From: Tilletiaria anomala UBC 951
Lineage: Eukaryota > Basidiomycota > Exobasidiomycetes > Georgefischeriales > Tilletiariaceae
DNA: 64,000 nucleotides
Direction: 5' to 3'
Assembly: GCF_000711695.1 (NCBI RefSeq)
Contig: NW_013546935.1
Coordinates: forward strand, 1 to 64,000
Shown here in pieces: positions 12,199-23,775 of the stretch; position 1 is the stretch's first letter, and every line of letters begins with the position of its first letter. A program made the translations under genes and the position numbers. Under the pieces are notes generated by a model that saw only the letters and a program-made list of their open reading frames with translations, was not told the origin of the DNA and ran no database searches.

Positions 12199-13136
12199 GG
12201 CGACAGTTATGGGCACGCCGAGGGTCGCTATGCTGCACACCACTCCGGCACGTTGCGTTTGCAGTACTGTGAACCTTTTGGCCACTTGCTCGGCGAGAGG
12301 GAGGATCAGGCCCTTGCGGGTGCGCGATCGATCGCCAGAGCTTAGGTGTGCTAAGAGGACCAAGTGCACGATGGGGGATTGCGATCCAATGCTCCGTACG
12401 AGGTGAAGGAGGTCGCGGCGTGCACATTCTCTGAACGGAGTCTCGTCTGCGAGCAGCATGAGAGTGGGGACTGAACCCCAATCCTAACGTCGGGCCAAGG
12501 ACAGGTGTTACCCACAGTAACCCTAACAGTGGCGACGCGGGCAATGACGACACGTATGGTGTGGACTACGCTTGGACCTTCTCTTTCCCAAAAGTCACCT
12601 CACCCACCACGCATGACATGAGAGACCTCCCATCGCCTTTCTCTTGCGCGCCGCTCATGGCGCTCTGGCGCTGTCAATTGTACTTTCCAAGGTCAAAGGC
12701 ACCTGCAGTTGAGCGAGAGTACGTCTCATTTCCTTCTCATTTATCCTCTGGGCCATGCGTTATACATCGAGCACCATTATGGCGCGGTTTCATTGAAGTG
12801 CAGCTCGGGCCTTGCCCAGATTGTTGACTCATCGATATAACCTCTTCCATTCTGCCATGACCGATGACAGACAGAACCAGCTCTCGCCTCTGCGTTGCCG
12901 CCGCCAGTAGTGACTGCCACCTCTTTCACGCATGGGCAAGCGCCTCGCTTGCCCCAAAGGCGGTCGTCCTTACCGATTGGAGGCCGGGACAATGCTAAAC
13001 CTGCTCTCACCTTAATTAAGCATATTCTTCAAGTAGAATAGACTGGAGTGCCATTCTCTCAATCGGATCTGGCCGTGCAAGGCTTCGCGTTTTTCTTTCA
13101 TTTTCCGAACAAGGAACGAATACTTAGGCACAAGCC
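12199..13136. other. Divergent intergenic region between DOT1 and the Ala/Ser-rich ORF
   Basis: About 0.9 kb between two divergent starts. Its DOT1-proximal part could be coding if the ATG at 12459 is used. Otherwise only short unsupported ORFs are present, and the stretch should carry both promoters. Confidence 0.5.
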
Positions 13137-15299
13137 ATGACAGAACCCACATCAACGAAGCGTCGTGCGGTTGAGCGCAGGGGCGGCGCTGACGGCCCCA
13201 CACCTGCACCTGCACTCCCAAATGGCGACACCGCTGCTGCCTCCGCTGCAGCAGTAGGGGGACCGAATGCAGACAGGGAAACGAGCGACAACATCTTAAC
13301 ACATACCGTCTCCGAGTCACCGGGATTTGGCGCCGGCCCGAGCCTTGTGTCGGCCGTACCCTCGTCAATTGCATCTGCACAAGCCCTCGACACGCCTCAA
13401 GCGCAACAGGTTTCCTCTCAAGTAGTAGCAGAAGCGCGCGCAAACAGTCTCGCCGCCAGCAGGGTGGCCCAAGCGCAAGCCCAAGCAGTCGCGAATTCGC
13501 TGTCTGGCTCCTCCCTCGCCGCATCCCTCGTCAGAATTCCTGGACCTGCCAGTGCTGCCTCGATGCTACGTGCAGCTGAAGTATTCGCAGCTGAAGCGTC
13601 CACTTCGCCGGCGGCGCTTCATGCTATCTCTGCTTCGCTTATCTCGCAGGCTCAGAAAACGGGGGAAGCACTCGTCATGGCGCAGGCACAGCTCACAGGC
13701 ATACCCATCGGCAGCGCCGCAGGAGCTGCTGCGGCTGCTGCCCCTCCCGGATCAAGTGCTAACGCCGGGGAAGGGCAGATCGCAGGGGTTCACCGGAGGA
13801 CCAGCGAGGGCGGCTTCAGGATCGATGCCCCCACTGCTGATTTGCTGGACTACTCAAGTTCTTTGACAGCGCATATCAGCCAGGCCATTGCGCGACAACA
13901 GGCCATGTCGGCGGCCAGTTCCAGCTCGCCCGCCCACACCATCAGCTCATCTTCCTCGCATGCTCAGCAATCTTTCGCAGTAGGGTCAACACAAAGTGCT
14001 GCGGCTAATGCCAACGCTACCTCCGGCTCAAATACAGATATCACACACGAGCTTGTCGCAGTCGCGCGAGCAGAAATAACGGACATTGCCGTGCGTGCTG
14101 CGGCCCAGGAGGCGCAGGCGCAAGGATTGGTGCAGGAAATGATGCGTACACGCAGCATACAGCCCACATCTACTAGCGCGGTTGGACTTGGGACTGGCAT
14201 TGGAGATAGAAAGGGCGAACAGGATTCCACTACACTACATACTGCTGCCACTGCATCTGCTTTGCTGGGTGCAGGCGTACAAAGCAGTGCCCTAAAGCGA
14301 ACGAGTACCGACGAAGCTCGCAGCAGCATCGGTAGCAATAGTAGCAGTGGTGGTAGGCAGCCGTCATCCGGCGTCGCCGCCGTAGACGCCTACCTCGCCA
14401 ACCTGGGTCTAGCGCAGATACGCGTACCGCTCGCTGCGCCGGCTGCCAGGTCCTTCGCTTCGAGTTCGACGATGCCAACAGACATTACCGTCCCTGTGCC
14501 GCGGTCTATCGCCACTAGTCAACCTTTCGGACAGGAGGTGGATCAGTCATCTGCAGCGATACCGACGAAATCGACGTCCATGCCGGCTGCTGCCACGACT
14601 GATTCGCGTTTTCAAGAGCAGCTAGGTCGACGCAACGCCGCCGGCAGCACAAGAGCACGAAGATGGGACGAGTCTGACCCACTTGCGGATCTGAAAGTTG
14701 GCGGTGTACCGAGCATGCCGCTGATGCCTGCGCCGGCACTGCAGATGCTGCCGCCGCCCGACTCTCCGGCGTTCCTGTTGGAGCACTTCGCCAAAGCGGC
14801 GCGCCCGGGAAAAGTGAAGGGCAGCGCGCCTGCTGCTGGAGCCGCTCATCGGCTCGAGGTCACGTCTGCGAAAAGCGGCACTTCTTTGAGCTTCAAGCCG
14901 CAGCGTCCCGCTGTGAAAGGCGCGCCTAACAAGATGATGGATGGCGAGCGTGGGACTGCACCTGCCATACAAGTGGAAGGAGAAGATGCACAAGGGAAAG
15001 GACAGCAAGAGTCGCTGATGGAGCTAAAAGAAGGCCTTGCTCCGCTCCTCATCGCGCGCCAACGACAGGGGCAGGGCGATGAGTTGTCGCTATCGCTCGG
15101 CGGCCAGTTTCCGTTCCAAGTGGTGCAGACGCCGGGGGGCACGGCGCGCCCTGGGTGGTGGATCCCGACGTCTGCGCTCGAAAGCGGTGGTGCATATTCA
15201 TCTTCATCCGCAGGAGCAGCCTCGAGTGGCAAGCACAGCGGGCAGAACGGCGATAACAACGCCGTACGGCGTGCCAGTGCGTGCTTCCAGCCCAGGTGA
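13137..15299 (+). CDS. Ala/Ser-rich protein of unknown function; possibly a 5' exon of the downstream GT41 gene
   Basis: An uninterrupted frame of 720 codons starts at ATG 13137 (MTEPTSTKRRAVERRGGADG). The chain is dominated by Ala, Ser, Gln and Thr. Denser spots are ADLLDYSSSLTAHISQAIAR, VAAVDAYLANLGLAQIRVPL and DSPAFLLEHFAKAARPGKV. No domain is recognised. The terminal TGA lies inside a near-perfect splice donor (CCCAG then GTGAGTTG at 15296), so the ORF end is probably an exon end rather than the true stop. The next gene in the same direction is the O-GlcNAc transferase-like gene. A phase-compatible acceptor that would fuse them exists near 15965 but is weak. It is therefore either a separate orphan with a short unfound last exon, or an N-terminal extension of the transferase. 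Confidence 0.6.
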   Translation: MTEPTSTKRRAVERRGGADGPTPAPALPNGDTAAASAAAVGGPNADRETSDNILTHTVSESPGFGAGPSLVSAVPSSIASAQALDTPQAQQVSSQVVAEARANSLAASRVAQAQAQAVANSLSGSSLAASLVRIPGPASAASMLRAAEVFAAEASTSPAALHAISASLISQAQKTGEALVMAQAQLTGIPIGSAAGAAAAAAPPGSSANAGEGQIAGVHRRTSEGGFRIDAPTADLLDYSSSLTAHISQAIARQQAMSAASSSSPAHTISSSSSHAQQSFAVGSTQSAAANANATSGSNTDITHELVAVARAEITDIAVRAAAQEAQAQGLVQEMMRTRSIQPTSTSAVGLGTGIGDRKGEQDSTTLHTAATASALLGAGVQSSALKRTSTDEARSSIGSNSSSGGRQPSSGVAAVDAYLANLGLAQIRVPLAAPAARSFASSSTMPTDITVPVPRSIATSQPFGQEVDQSSAAIPTKSTSMPAAATTDSRFQEQLGRRNAAGSTRARRWDESDPLADLKVGGVPSMPLMPAPALQMLPPPDSPAFLLEHFAKAARPGKVKGSAPAAGAAHRLEVTSAKSGTSLSFKPQRPAVKGAPNKMMDGERGTAPAIQVEGEDAQGKGQQESLMELKEGLAPLLIARQRQGQGDELSLSLGGQFPFQVVQTPGGTARPGWWIPTSALESGGAYSSSSAGAASSGKHSGQNGDNNAVRRASACFQPR

Positions 15300-15744
15300 G
15301 TTGTGTCACTGCCCTCTATGCGCAGTGCTCCATGTGTTGTTTGTGTTGGTCTGGCGGGTTATTGTGATGGAGAAGAGAGCGGAATGACGTATTCACGGGC
15401 GAAGAACGAGATGAGCCGCGGGTGTGTGCTGTTTCATCTCGCCATATGAAGTGGAAGGGGTCCGAGCGTACACTACATCACTGCAACTTCGCCTCAATCA
15501 GCACTGCATGCACCTTCTTGCTTTGCTTTGGAAAGCCAACCAAGGCTGCCCTGGGTGGGGTGCGCCAAAATATCAGCCACGCAATGAACCCGGACCCGCC
15601 TGTCTAGTCATGGTTGTCCATCCTTGCTTTTATTGCGTCAAAGTTGGGGAGGGTGGACGCATAGCCTTATACAAGGCTTTCTATCGCCTGCTTTCATTTG
15701 CTTGCATACAGCCCTAACTCTTTCTTTGGGGCGGCGCGCTCACT
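15300..15744. other. Spacer or intron between the Ala/Ser-rich ORF and the GT41 gene
   Basis: No coding signal is recognised. If the flanking ORFs form one gene this is intron sequence; otherwise it holds a 3' UTR and the promoter of the transferase gene. A short open stretch at about 15608-15881 has no protein-like character. Confidence 0.45.
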
Positions 15745-18700
15745 ATGGGAAAGGAAGGAAAGACGCGCTGGCCAGCCTTTCGTTGGAACGGTCCATCATC
15801 GATCTTCGAAGTTGGCATGAGCGCAGGGGTAGGCGGAGGAGGGGGCCCACATGCACATTCGCTCGTAGCAGCGGCTTATGATGCAAGGGTCGCGGGAAGA
15901 GAAGGAGCGCGTCATGGGCGAGCTGGTTCCACTAGGAAATGCATCGTTGAAACGCAGAAAGACAGTGACCGTAACAATGCCGAGACGATGACGCTAGCTG
16001 ACGCTCGTGCCAATCTGCACGGTTCTGCCACCACACGCCAACGCCACTGTGGCCTTTACGAACCCAGCTATCGCACATTCACATCCGATGAGTTCGCTGC
16101 TCTCGCATCAGCCGCAGCGTTCACCACCGCAGCATTAACGACAAAGGCATGCCGTGCTTCTGCTACTTCGCAAGACGGCGACACGACCATGGCGGGCGCT
16201 GCTGCGTCAGGGATAACATTAGCATCAGGCACGGCAGCAACAGGCGATGGCCCAACAGAGGCGAGAGCAGACGAGCAGACAGAGTGGGCTCCACTCTCAC
16301 CACACCAGCAAGAACAGATCGCCGCGCAGCTGCGCGCTTGGGCTGGCCTCGAAGGGCCCGAGCGGCAAAACGAGGCTCGTAAGGCGCTGGAAGAGCGCAA
16401 AGTCCAACTGCTCGAAGACGCCAGCACCTCCGGCGGTGCTTTATCGGTGGCGCGGGCAATGGAGAATGGCGGGTTCGACGACTTCGACGCACCGATCGAG
16501 CAGGTGCCGCCTTCGGCCTTCTTCCCGCCAGACTTTGCGAGCCACTACCAGGCACAACTGCGGGCGCTCGCGGAAGGCTATTACGAGCGCTTGCACAAGG
16601 AGGACCTGGCGCGTTCGCATTTTGCCGCGAGCGATGCGGCGGCCGCCGCTGCCGCTGCCACGTTGGAACAGACGGCCAGGGAGAGCAGGCGGGCCAGCAT
16701 GTCGCGCATTACCAAGGATGCGCGTCAGGATGATGTAGTTCCAAGCGCGGGTGCCAGTGTGAAGGGCCTCCTACCGAATCGCAAACGGACCGCCTTGGAA
16801 GAGGAGCGCCTCGACATGGAAAAGCTATCGCATGAGCAAGCCAGAAACCAGCAGGTCATCCGGAACGCCGTGCAGTCACAGAATGACGCGCATTACGGCA
16901 TGCCGGGCCCGGCGTACGGAAATGGGAACCAGATGCCTAACCTCCCGCCCGCGCAAGACCCAATACAGCTCATCGCTGCTGCGTCGGGCGCCGCAGGCGT
17001 CGACGTCCGCTCGTCGCAAGTTCGCGACCAGCTGCTACAGTTTGCGCACATCTTATACTCGACAGGGAGCACAACGGTACCTGTTTCTTCTGCTTCTGCT
17101 GGCCAAGATGGTAGTCTTTCTGCTGGATGGGCAGAGAAGACGGCAGTCACACAGCTGCATCCGACCCTGCTGCCGCTGCTGCACACGCTGCACGGTCTGC
17201 ACCCTGAGCACCTACCGACGCTGTTGCTTCTTTCATGCGCATACTACACTGCAGGCGACCTGCCGGGCTCGCTGTGGTACAACAACCTCATCCTCCGCCT
17301 GGACCCGCAGTATGTCGAGGCAATGAGTAACATCGGTACGACATTGCGCGCGCTGGGTCGCTGGCGCGAGGCGGAGAGTTGGTGGTGGAGAGCGGTCAAG
17401 CTGCGCCCGGGCTACTGGGACGCGTACGAGAACCTGCTCGGCGTCCTCTGCTCGCCAAGGCACGTTGATACAGACACACCGTCTGCGTTTGCGTCCGCGC
17501 AGCAGCAGCGTGGCGAAGTGAAGCCTGTGGCAAATGGTGGGCTGCCTTCATTGCCAGCGCACGACCTCGCTGCTGTCAAGCCAAAGGCGGCCATGACCGG
17601 CCCGCGCTTTGTGGAAGCTCTGCGGCTCTGTGAATTCGTCGAGCGCCAAATCACTGGCATGGCAATCTCGAGTCATGCCCACGAAAAAAGCGCCCAACCA
17701 TGTACATCGGGCGCTTATGCCCCTCCCATCGGCTGCCCTTTCACCCTCCCCGCCGCGCAGGTACCGCGCCTGCAGAACCTTTACTACGGCAAGGGCAACT
17801 TGAAGTACGTCCTCCCTGACCTCGGACCTGTGCCCGCAGCGAGTGAGTACGAGCATGCGATCGAGATCGTCATCTCGCCGCACACGTATCTCGCATACAG
17901 CACTAGGGACCTCATTGTCGCCGTCTGCGTCGTCAGCGTCCTGTCGCTTGGCGTTGAGACTCCTGGTTTCCCAGGCAGTGCGGCAGCGTTCAAGGTCGCG
18001 CAAGCTATGGGCCTCAACCTGGCGGACCAAGCGCAGGCAAGGCTTGTCGCTACAGGCGCGTACGCGTCGCTCATGCGCGGAGGCGTCCTGGCGCTCGTGC
18101 GTAGAGCCGGCGACGAACTCGTCCATATGCTGGTACAGCTCGGCGGCGGGCACCTACCCATGTTCCTGCTGCTACCCGCGCCGGCGCTGCGGCTGGCAAA
18201 GATCATCTTCTCCGAGACGAACGGGACCTTGCCGTCATTGGCGACGCCCATTCCGGGCAAGCGCCCGAGCGACCCGAATGCGCTCGCGCAGGCGATCCAG
18301 CAGACCAACATGACCACGTCCACCGTCATGCTCACGCTCGCCAAGCTCTACCAGGACGCCACCGCCAGCCCGACTGCAGGGCCGCACGGAGCGCTCACGC
18401 TCGGCGGTATCCCGCCGTCCGTATCGCTTCTGCTACCGCTGTACTACATGTCGCTGTCGCTCAACGCGTCCGCGTCGACATGTAACAACCTCGGCATTCT
18501 TTTCTCCTCCATCCCGACCGTCACGACGGTGCTCGATACCGCTGGCAGGCCACAAAAGGTCAACGGACAGAGCTTAGCAATGCAATACTACTCGCATGGC
18601 CTGCAGCTCGACGCACAGCACCCGCATCTTTACACCAACCTTGGTAGCCTGCTCAAAGACCTCGGACACCTCAGCGAGGCTATCAAGATGTATGAGAAGG

Positions 18701-21358
18701 CTGTTGCGTGCAATCCGTGAGTTAGAACCGATATAGCATTTACAAAGTAAGACATCGAGCTGACCGTGGCATGATCCGTGATGTGTAGGAAATTTGATGT
18801 CGCGTTGGCCAATTTGGGCAATGCGATCAAGGACCAGGGCAGGACGCAAGACTCGGTCATCTACTACCGTAGGGCCGTCGAGGTCAACCCGAACTTCCCA
18901 GAAGCGCTCTGCGGCCTCGTCAATGCTCTGCTTGCCGTCTGCGACTGGAACGAAGTCTACGAGGCCGATTCGCCGCTCATGGCCCGTGTCACTGAGTTGG
19001 TGAACAAGCAGCTCGACGAAGGATGCCATTACGGAACGGGGACCATGCAACTGGATCGCCCTTTGCAAAGTTGGATTCGGATCATCGCCAATGCTACCGG
19101 CGACTGGCGGCACGAGGCGCACGCTGCATGGGCTGAGCGCTTGTCCCACTTCTTTGCGCCAGTCAATCAACGTGACCAAACGCTAGGCGAAGGCTCATTC
19201 GTCATCCGGCTTGTCGAGAAGCTCATGCGTAAGATGCAGCGCCGCTGGTTTCTAGACCTCGCCGCGCAGTCCAATGCCGCCGGCACAGTTCTGCGACCCT
19301 CGGCAGCCGATGCGGCGCGCTACGTGCGGCCCACGCTGCCAACCCGGATGATCGCAGCGGCGGTGCCGACCGTGCTTCCATTTCATACGTTCACCTACCC
19401 GCTTTCCGCTCGCCAGATCCGCCTGATCTCGCATCGCAACGCATTACGCATCTCTCAGACGACGCTAACGCAGATGTGGCTGCCCGCGCATGTGTACCCG
19501 CCTCCGCCTTTGCCAGCACCCACGATCAATGTAGGCTACATCTCGTCGGACTTCAACAATCACCCGCTCGCGCACTTGATGCAATCTTGCTTTGGTTTCC
19601 ACGATCGCAGCCGCTTCAACATCCATCTCTACGCCACCACAGTGTCAGACCAGAGTCCGTTCCGCCAGAAGATTGAAAAAGAGGCACAGCACTTTCTGGA
19701 TGTATCGGCGTGGACGAATGAGCAAGTCATTGATCGTATCATTCAAGACTGCATCCACATCCTCATTAATCTCAATGGCTACACCAAGGGCGCACGGAAC
19801 GAGATCTTTGCTGCGCGTCCGTGCCCTGTGCAGATGGAGTTCATGGGTTTCGCGGGGCCCCTGGTCTCGGGATGGACTGACTGGGTCATTGCCGATCCCA
19901 TCGTTTGTCCGCCGTCGTTTACCAGCGGAGACGTCTGGCGAAAGGCACTATCACAGTCCCACGCAAACGGTGGCGCCGGCAGCTACACACACACAGCGCC
20001 ATTACGGCCCACCGATCTCGACGGCGATCTTGACCCAGAAGGCCCGAGAGACGACTGGCTCTACTCCGAGCGTTTCATCTACATGCCCCACTCGTACTTT
20101 GTCAACGACCACAAGCAAGGTTTCCAGGAGGATGGCAGCTTGGAAAAGGCCCAAACTCCGGAGGGGCTGTGGAGGCTGGAAGAGCAAAAACGTTGGGTTG
20201 CACGCAAGGAAGTAAGTCGCACAAGTACATCCTATTACTCCTCGCTGCTGCGTGTCTGACAAGGAGCCGTCACACAGCTGTTCCCGAATCTTCCAGACGA
20301 TTACATCATTTTCACCGACTTCAACCAGTTGTACAAGTGCGAGCCTAGTCTGTTCAGGCTATGGCTGCGCATTCTCGCTCGTGTCCCGAAGTCGATCCTC
20401 TGGTTGCTTCGCTTCCCAGCGTCCGGCGAGCCTCACTTACTTGCCTCAGCTCGCGAATGGGCTGGAGACGAGGTGGCCTCGCGCGTCGTCTTTACTGACG
20501 TCGCACCGAAGCACATACATATCCAACGCGGTCGCATCGCAGACTTGTTCCTTGATACGACTGAGGTGAGTGGCTTGGCTGGCCGCTGTACTGCTATCTT
20601 TGCACAACTTTACTGATGATGCGCATGTTCTGATGCAGTGCAACGCCCATACCACTGCTGCTGATATTTTGTGGTCTGGAACTCCAGTCCTGACTTGGCC
20701 CAAGCACATGCACAAGATGTGCTCGCGCGTCGCTGCCAGCATTGTCAAAGCTACCGGACTGGAAGCTCAGCTTGTGGTCGACAGTGAACAGGCTTACGAG
20801 GACCGGGCTGTCCAGCTTGCCCATGCTCTTCATTACGACTATATCGATGCTCAAGGCTGCATCGTTCCACCCGTCCAGCCTGCAACGGACACCATCACGG
20901 CAGATGCGCTCGCCATCAACAACTCAGCAAGCTCGGCTGTTCCTCACTACGCACCCCAAGCAGCTTCTCAAGCCGGCACAGCCGGTGCCACTGCTCCAAC
21001 ATCCAAACATGCCATTGAAACCGGCTCAGCACAAACATCTGCTAAGAAAATTGCGGTGCAAGTCACCGCACCATCCGCGAGTGTCAAATTACTACGAGGC
21101 TTGCAGGCACCATCAGGTGCCGTCTCCCGCAGAAGCAAAGGGGAGTTGTCCGACTTGCGCAAGCAGCTTTTCCTTACTCGCGAGCAGAGCCCGCTCTTCG
21201 ATACTCGCGCTTGGGTGCGTGCGTTAGAACGCGGGTATGAAGAGGCGTGGCGCCGGTGGGTGGCCGGCACCGATTCTGAAGACACGGTAGAATGGCAAGC
21301 TCTTCCCCCCGATGCCCCGGAAAAGATCAGCTCCCATATTTGGGTCCAGCCAGATTGA
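15745..21358 (+). CDS. TPR-containing O-GlcNAc transferase-like glycosyltransferase (GT41; OGT/SPINDLY type)
   Basis: Four exons are read: 15745-18716, 18789-20211, 20278-20565 and 20639-21358, giving 1,800 residues from the first ATG. The ATG at 15988 (MTLADARANLHG) is an equally plausible start and gives 1,719. TPR-like repeats occur around residues 470-570 and 900-1,060, for example LHPEHLPTLLLLSCAYYTAG and FDVALANLGNAIKDQG. The catalytic region follows: VGYISSDFNNHPLAHLMQS carries the family's catalytic-region His, FTDFNQLYKCEP carries the UDP-binding Lys, and CNAHTTAADILWSGTPVLTW is the conserved nucleotide-binding loop. In the family, such enzymes attach GlcNAc (or, in SPY, fucose) to Ser/Thr of nuclear and cytosolic proteins. 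Donor specificity cannot be read from sequence. The N-terminal 300 residues are low complexity, and the protein is much longer than the animal enzyme. Confidence 0.88.
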
Positions 21359-21794
21359 GCCCTGGCCAACGCACTCCTCGCTAAGGCAAATCAAGCATCA
21401 CCTGCAGACATCCCTTCACATCTTCTCACATAGACACTCCATGTATGATATACGACAGAGCATAATAGCTCTTTGCATCACGAAGTCTCCATCTCCTGTA
21501 TCCTCGTCACATCTTCGCAATTTGATCGCATCCGCATCAGCCTTCCTCCGCGTTTGTGCTTTGCGCCTTGCAATCCCAGCCCAGGTTCACTGTGGAATTC
21601 TGTTGTCTTGCCTAGAGTGCTTGCATGTAAAAATTACAAATGCGGCGAATGCTTGCCGCACATACAGTGGAGACAGGCTGGCCGCGAGTGTCGGAAAACC
21701 ATCTGAATCCATCGAGCCATACGCGATGATGGCAATCCCTGCTTCGAGATGGAAGAGTGGAAGCAGGTAGCAAAGAACAGCGCCATGCAGCTGT
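21359..21794. other. Convergent 3' spacer
   Basis: This lies between the stops of the GT41 gene (plus) and RPS24 (minus), so it holds both 3' UTRs. No further gene is seen. Confidence 0.6.
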
Positions 21795-22557
21795 TTACTT
21801 CTTCTTCGCGTCGCCTGCCTTCGCCTTCTTTGTTCCCCGAACCTTCTTCGCACGCTGTTAAACATTGATGCGCCAAAGCGCCGGGACGTCAGCGCACGTG
21901 ACATACGCAGCCAATGTAGAGCGGGACTCACGTTCTTCCTCTCCTTCCTGAGCTTGCGACCAGCTTTGTCAACCTTGGTCGCCTGGCCCTTCCTGATCAG
22001 CCTGTACTTGGGCTCGAACTTCATCGAGTCCTTCGAGTCGTAGATCAATGCGAAGCCGGTTGAGCGTCCACCACCGAAGTGTGTCCTCATGCCGAAGACA
22101 ACGACTTGCTCAGCAGGAGTCTTGTACATCGTGCCGAGCTTCTCCTGCAGCTCATTCCTGGACACATTGGCCCGTGCCGGGTGAATAACGTCAAGGACGC
22201 ATTGCCGGCGCTGGAGAAGTGGGTTCCGGAGGAACTTGCGAGTGCGCAGAGTGATTGGTGAGTTGGAGTCCTGCAATAAGCAAAAGTCGAGTATCAGCAC
22301 ATGATCTTCGATACATTGACAAGTCTGCCCAGCGAACGAGGGAACCAAAAACAGTGTTCACGGCAACTGTCCGACCAAGAATCCTGCTCCTCTTCTTCAC
22401 TGAGGCCACATCCCATCCAACGAGAGCATCATGTTGCCGGGGAGAGGATTTGAATCCACTCCAAGTCTTGATTCGGAGGGAGTGCGACGTTTCACACATC
22501 GTCGGTGTAGCTTCGCGATATCCTGCCCACCCTGTCCTTCAGATTGGCCGTTGCCAT
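21795..22557 (-). CDS. RPS24: 40S ribosomal protein eS24
   Basis: Exon 2 (22270-21932) carries almost the whole protein: [59 protein letters not shown] and [20 protein letters not shown]. Exon 3 (21854-21795) adds the basic tail [19 protein letters not shown]. The first exon is uncertain. The best candidate is ATG at 22557 with 27 coding bases and a GTGGGC donor, giving 141 residues in total, close to the usual 130-140. The following intron would be 260 nt. eS24 is a small-subunit protein needed for pre-18S processing. Family identity is certain; the start is inferred. Confidence 0.93.
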
Positions 22558-23436
22558 CTCGCCGGCTCATTCTCCCCAGGTGTTGATGTCTGAAGCACAC
22601 GGCGCGAGACCCGATATGAACCTGTCCTGGTTGTGCCATCCATGGAAATTAGAAGCGCCATCACTGGTACGCTGCCAGCGTCCAGAGATAGCTCCAAGGC
22701 ACAAAGATGTGCAACGCGTGCTCCTATTGCCCACTCGTGAAGCGTCCTAGCTGCATTTCGCCCCATCCTGGTCCGCCCTCCCTCTTCACCGTCACGCCCT
22801 TTTGCCTTTGTTCGGGAGCCCCACTTGCGGGTGATTTAAAACGCACCATACTGGGCAATGTGTACCGATTCGAAGGCGCGAGTCGGTTGCCGGGTGAGCT
22901 GTGGGATGACCTGAGGTGGCTCTCAAGGACGTTATTGGAGAAATGCGCGTTCGAGAAGTCAGAAGACGCAATGCTACAAGCTGGACACGAGTGAGCGGCA
23001 GGTGCCAACAGGTGGGCTGAATAAATCCGCAGCTAACTTCAACCAACCCTACTTAGGAAACAGATGGGCCGATCACCAGCCCTTGCTTTTAGTTCCGGTC
23101 AGGCCACCCGACTGGGGCCGTTTTCTAGACCTCGTTCCGCCCTCCGCCAATGGCGACTGGCGGCGTGCCGATGCCCACCATCCAGACAACGAGATAGACG
23201 AACCGCATTTCTCTCCCAAGGTCCAAGGAGGCTCCGAAGTCTGAGACCGCGTTGCTCTTGTCCTCTAGCCTATGTAGTAAGTGGTACACCCACGGTTCAT
23301 AGAAAGCGCTTTACGCCGCCCGCTCTTTAGAAGCAGCAGCGTAACAACAGTAGGTGGACGGAGAACACCTGGAGATCTGCATGTTGAACGACCGCTTTAC
23401 GATTCAACCCTAGCCGCCGACCCAAAGGTGTGTACA
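22558..23436. other. Divergent spacer between RPS24 and VMA21
   Basis: About 0.9 kb with the two promoters. A stretch at 22857-22994 reads as a fairly protein-like peptide (VYRFEGASRLPGELWDDLRW), but it has no start, partner exon or recognised family. Confidence 0.45.
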
Positions 23437-23775
23437 ATGTCCAACATGTCTTCGGTCCTGGATCCAACGCCATCCCGCGTCGCGCCTCGCGGACGCGACC
23501 CCTCCACATCAGTTTGGTATAAGCTTGGCGTCTTCTCCGCAGCACTTTTCGCTGCCCCCCTCGCTGCGTACTATGGCGCTAAGGACCGGTATTTTGGCGG
23601 CAATTCGACGTATGCAGGTGGTCTCGCTGCAATCATCGCCAATGTCATTCTCATTGCTTACGTCGTGATGGCGTTCCTGGAAGACGATGGCAGCGGAAGC
23701 AATGACGCAAAGAAGACTGCGGGTGATAAAAAGACCGAAGTGGGGCACGAGAAGGAGACCAAGAAGGACCGCTGA
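23437..23775 (+). CDS. VMA21: V-ATPase assembly factor VMA21
   Basis: A single 112-residue ORF starts at ATG 23437; the open frame extends upstream but the family starts near here. Two hydrophobic segments, LGVFSAALFAAPLAAYYGAK and GGLAAIIANVILIAYVVMAF, are separated by a short loop with the conserved Gly-Asn-Ser/Thr-Thr-Tyr-Ala pattern (GGNSTYAGG). This is the hallmark of VMA21, an ER protein that chaperones assembly of the V0 sector of the vacuolar proton pump. The C-terminus is Lys-rich and ends KKDR, a canonical dilysine (KKxx) ER-retrieval signal. The length fits the family (about 80-110). Confidence 0.9.
   Translation: MSNMSSVLDPTPSRVAPRGRDPSTSVWYKLGVFSAALFAAPLAAYYGAKDRYFGGNSTYAGGLAAIIANVILIAYVVMAFLEDDGSGSNDAKKTAGDKKTEVGHEKETKKDR

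Noticed and set aside
12199-12459. N-terminal extension of DOT1 from the ATG at 12459
   Set aside because: In frame but without conserved or compositional similarity to the rest; kept only as an alternative start.
22430-22470. tRNA-like B box (GATTTGAATCC / GGATTCAAATCC) within the RPS24 first intron
   Set aside because: No matching T stem, acceptor stem or A box at the right distance on either strand.
22857-22994. Protein-like peptide between RPS24 and VMA21
   Set aside because: Isolated, short, without start, splice partners or a recognised family; not supportable as gene or element.
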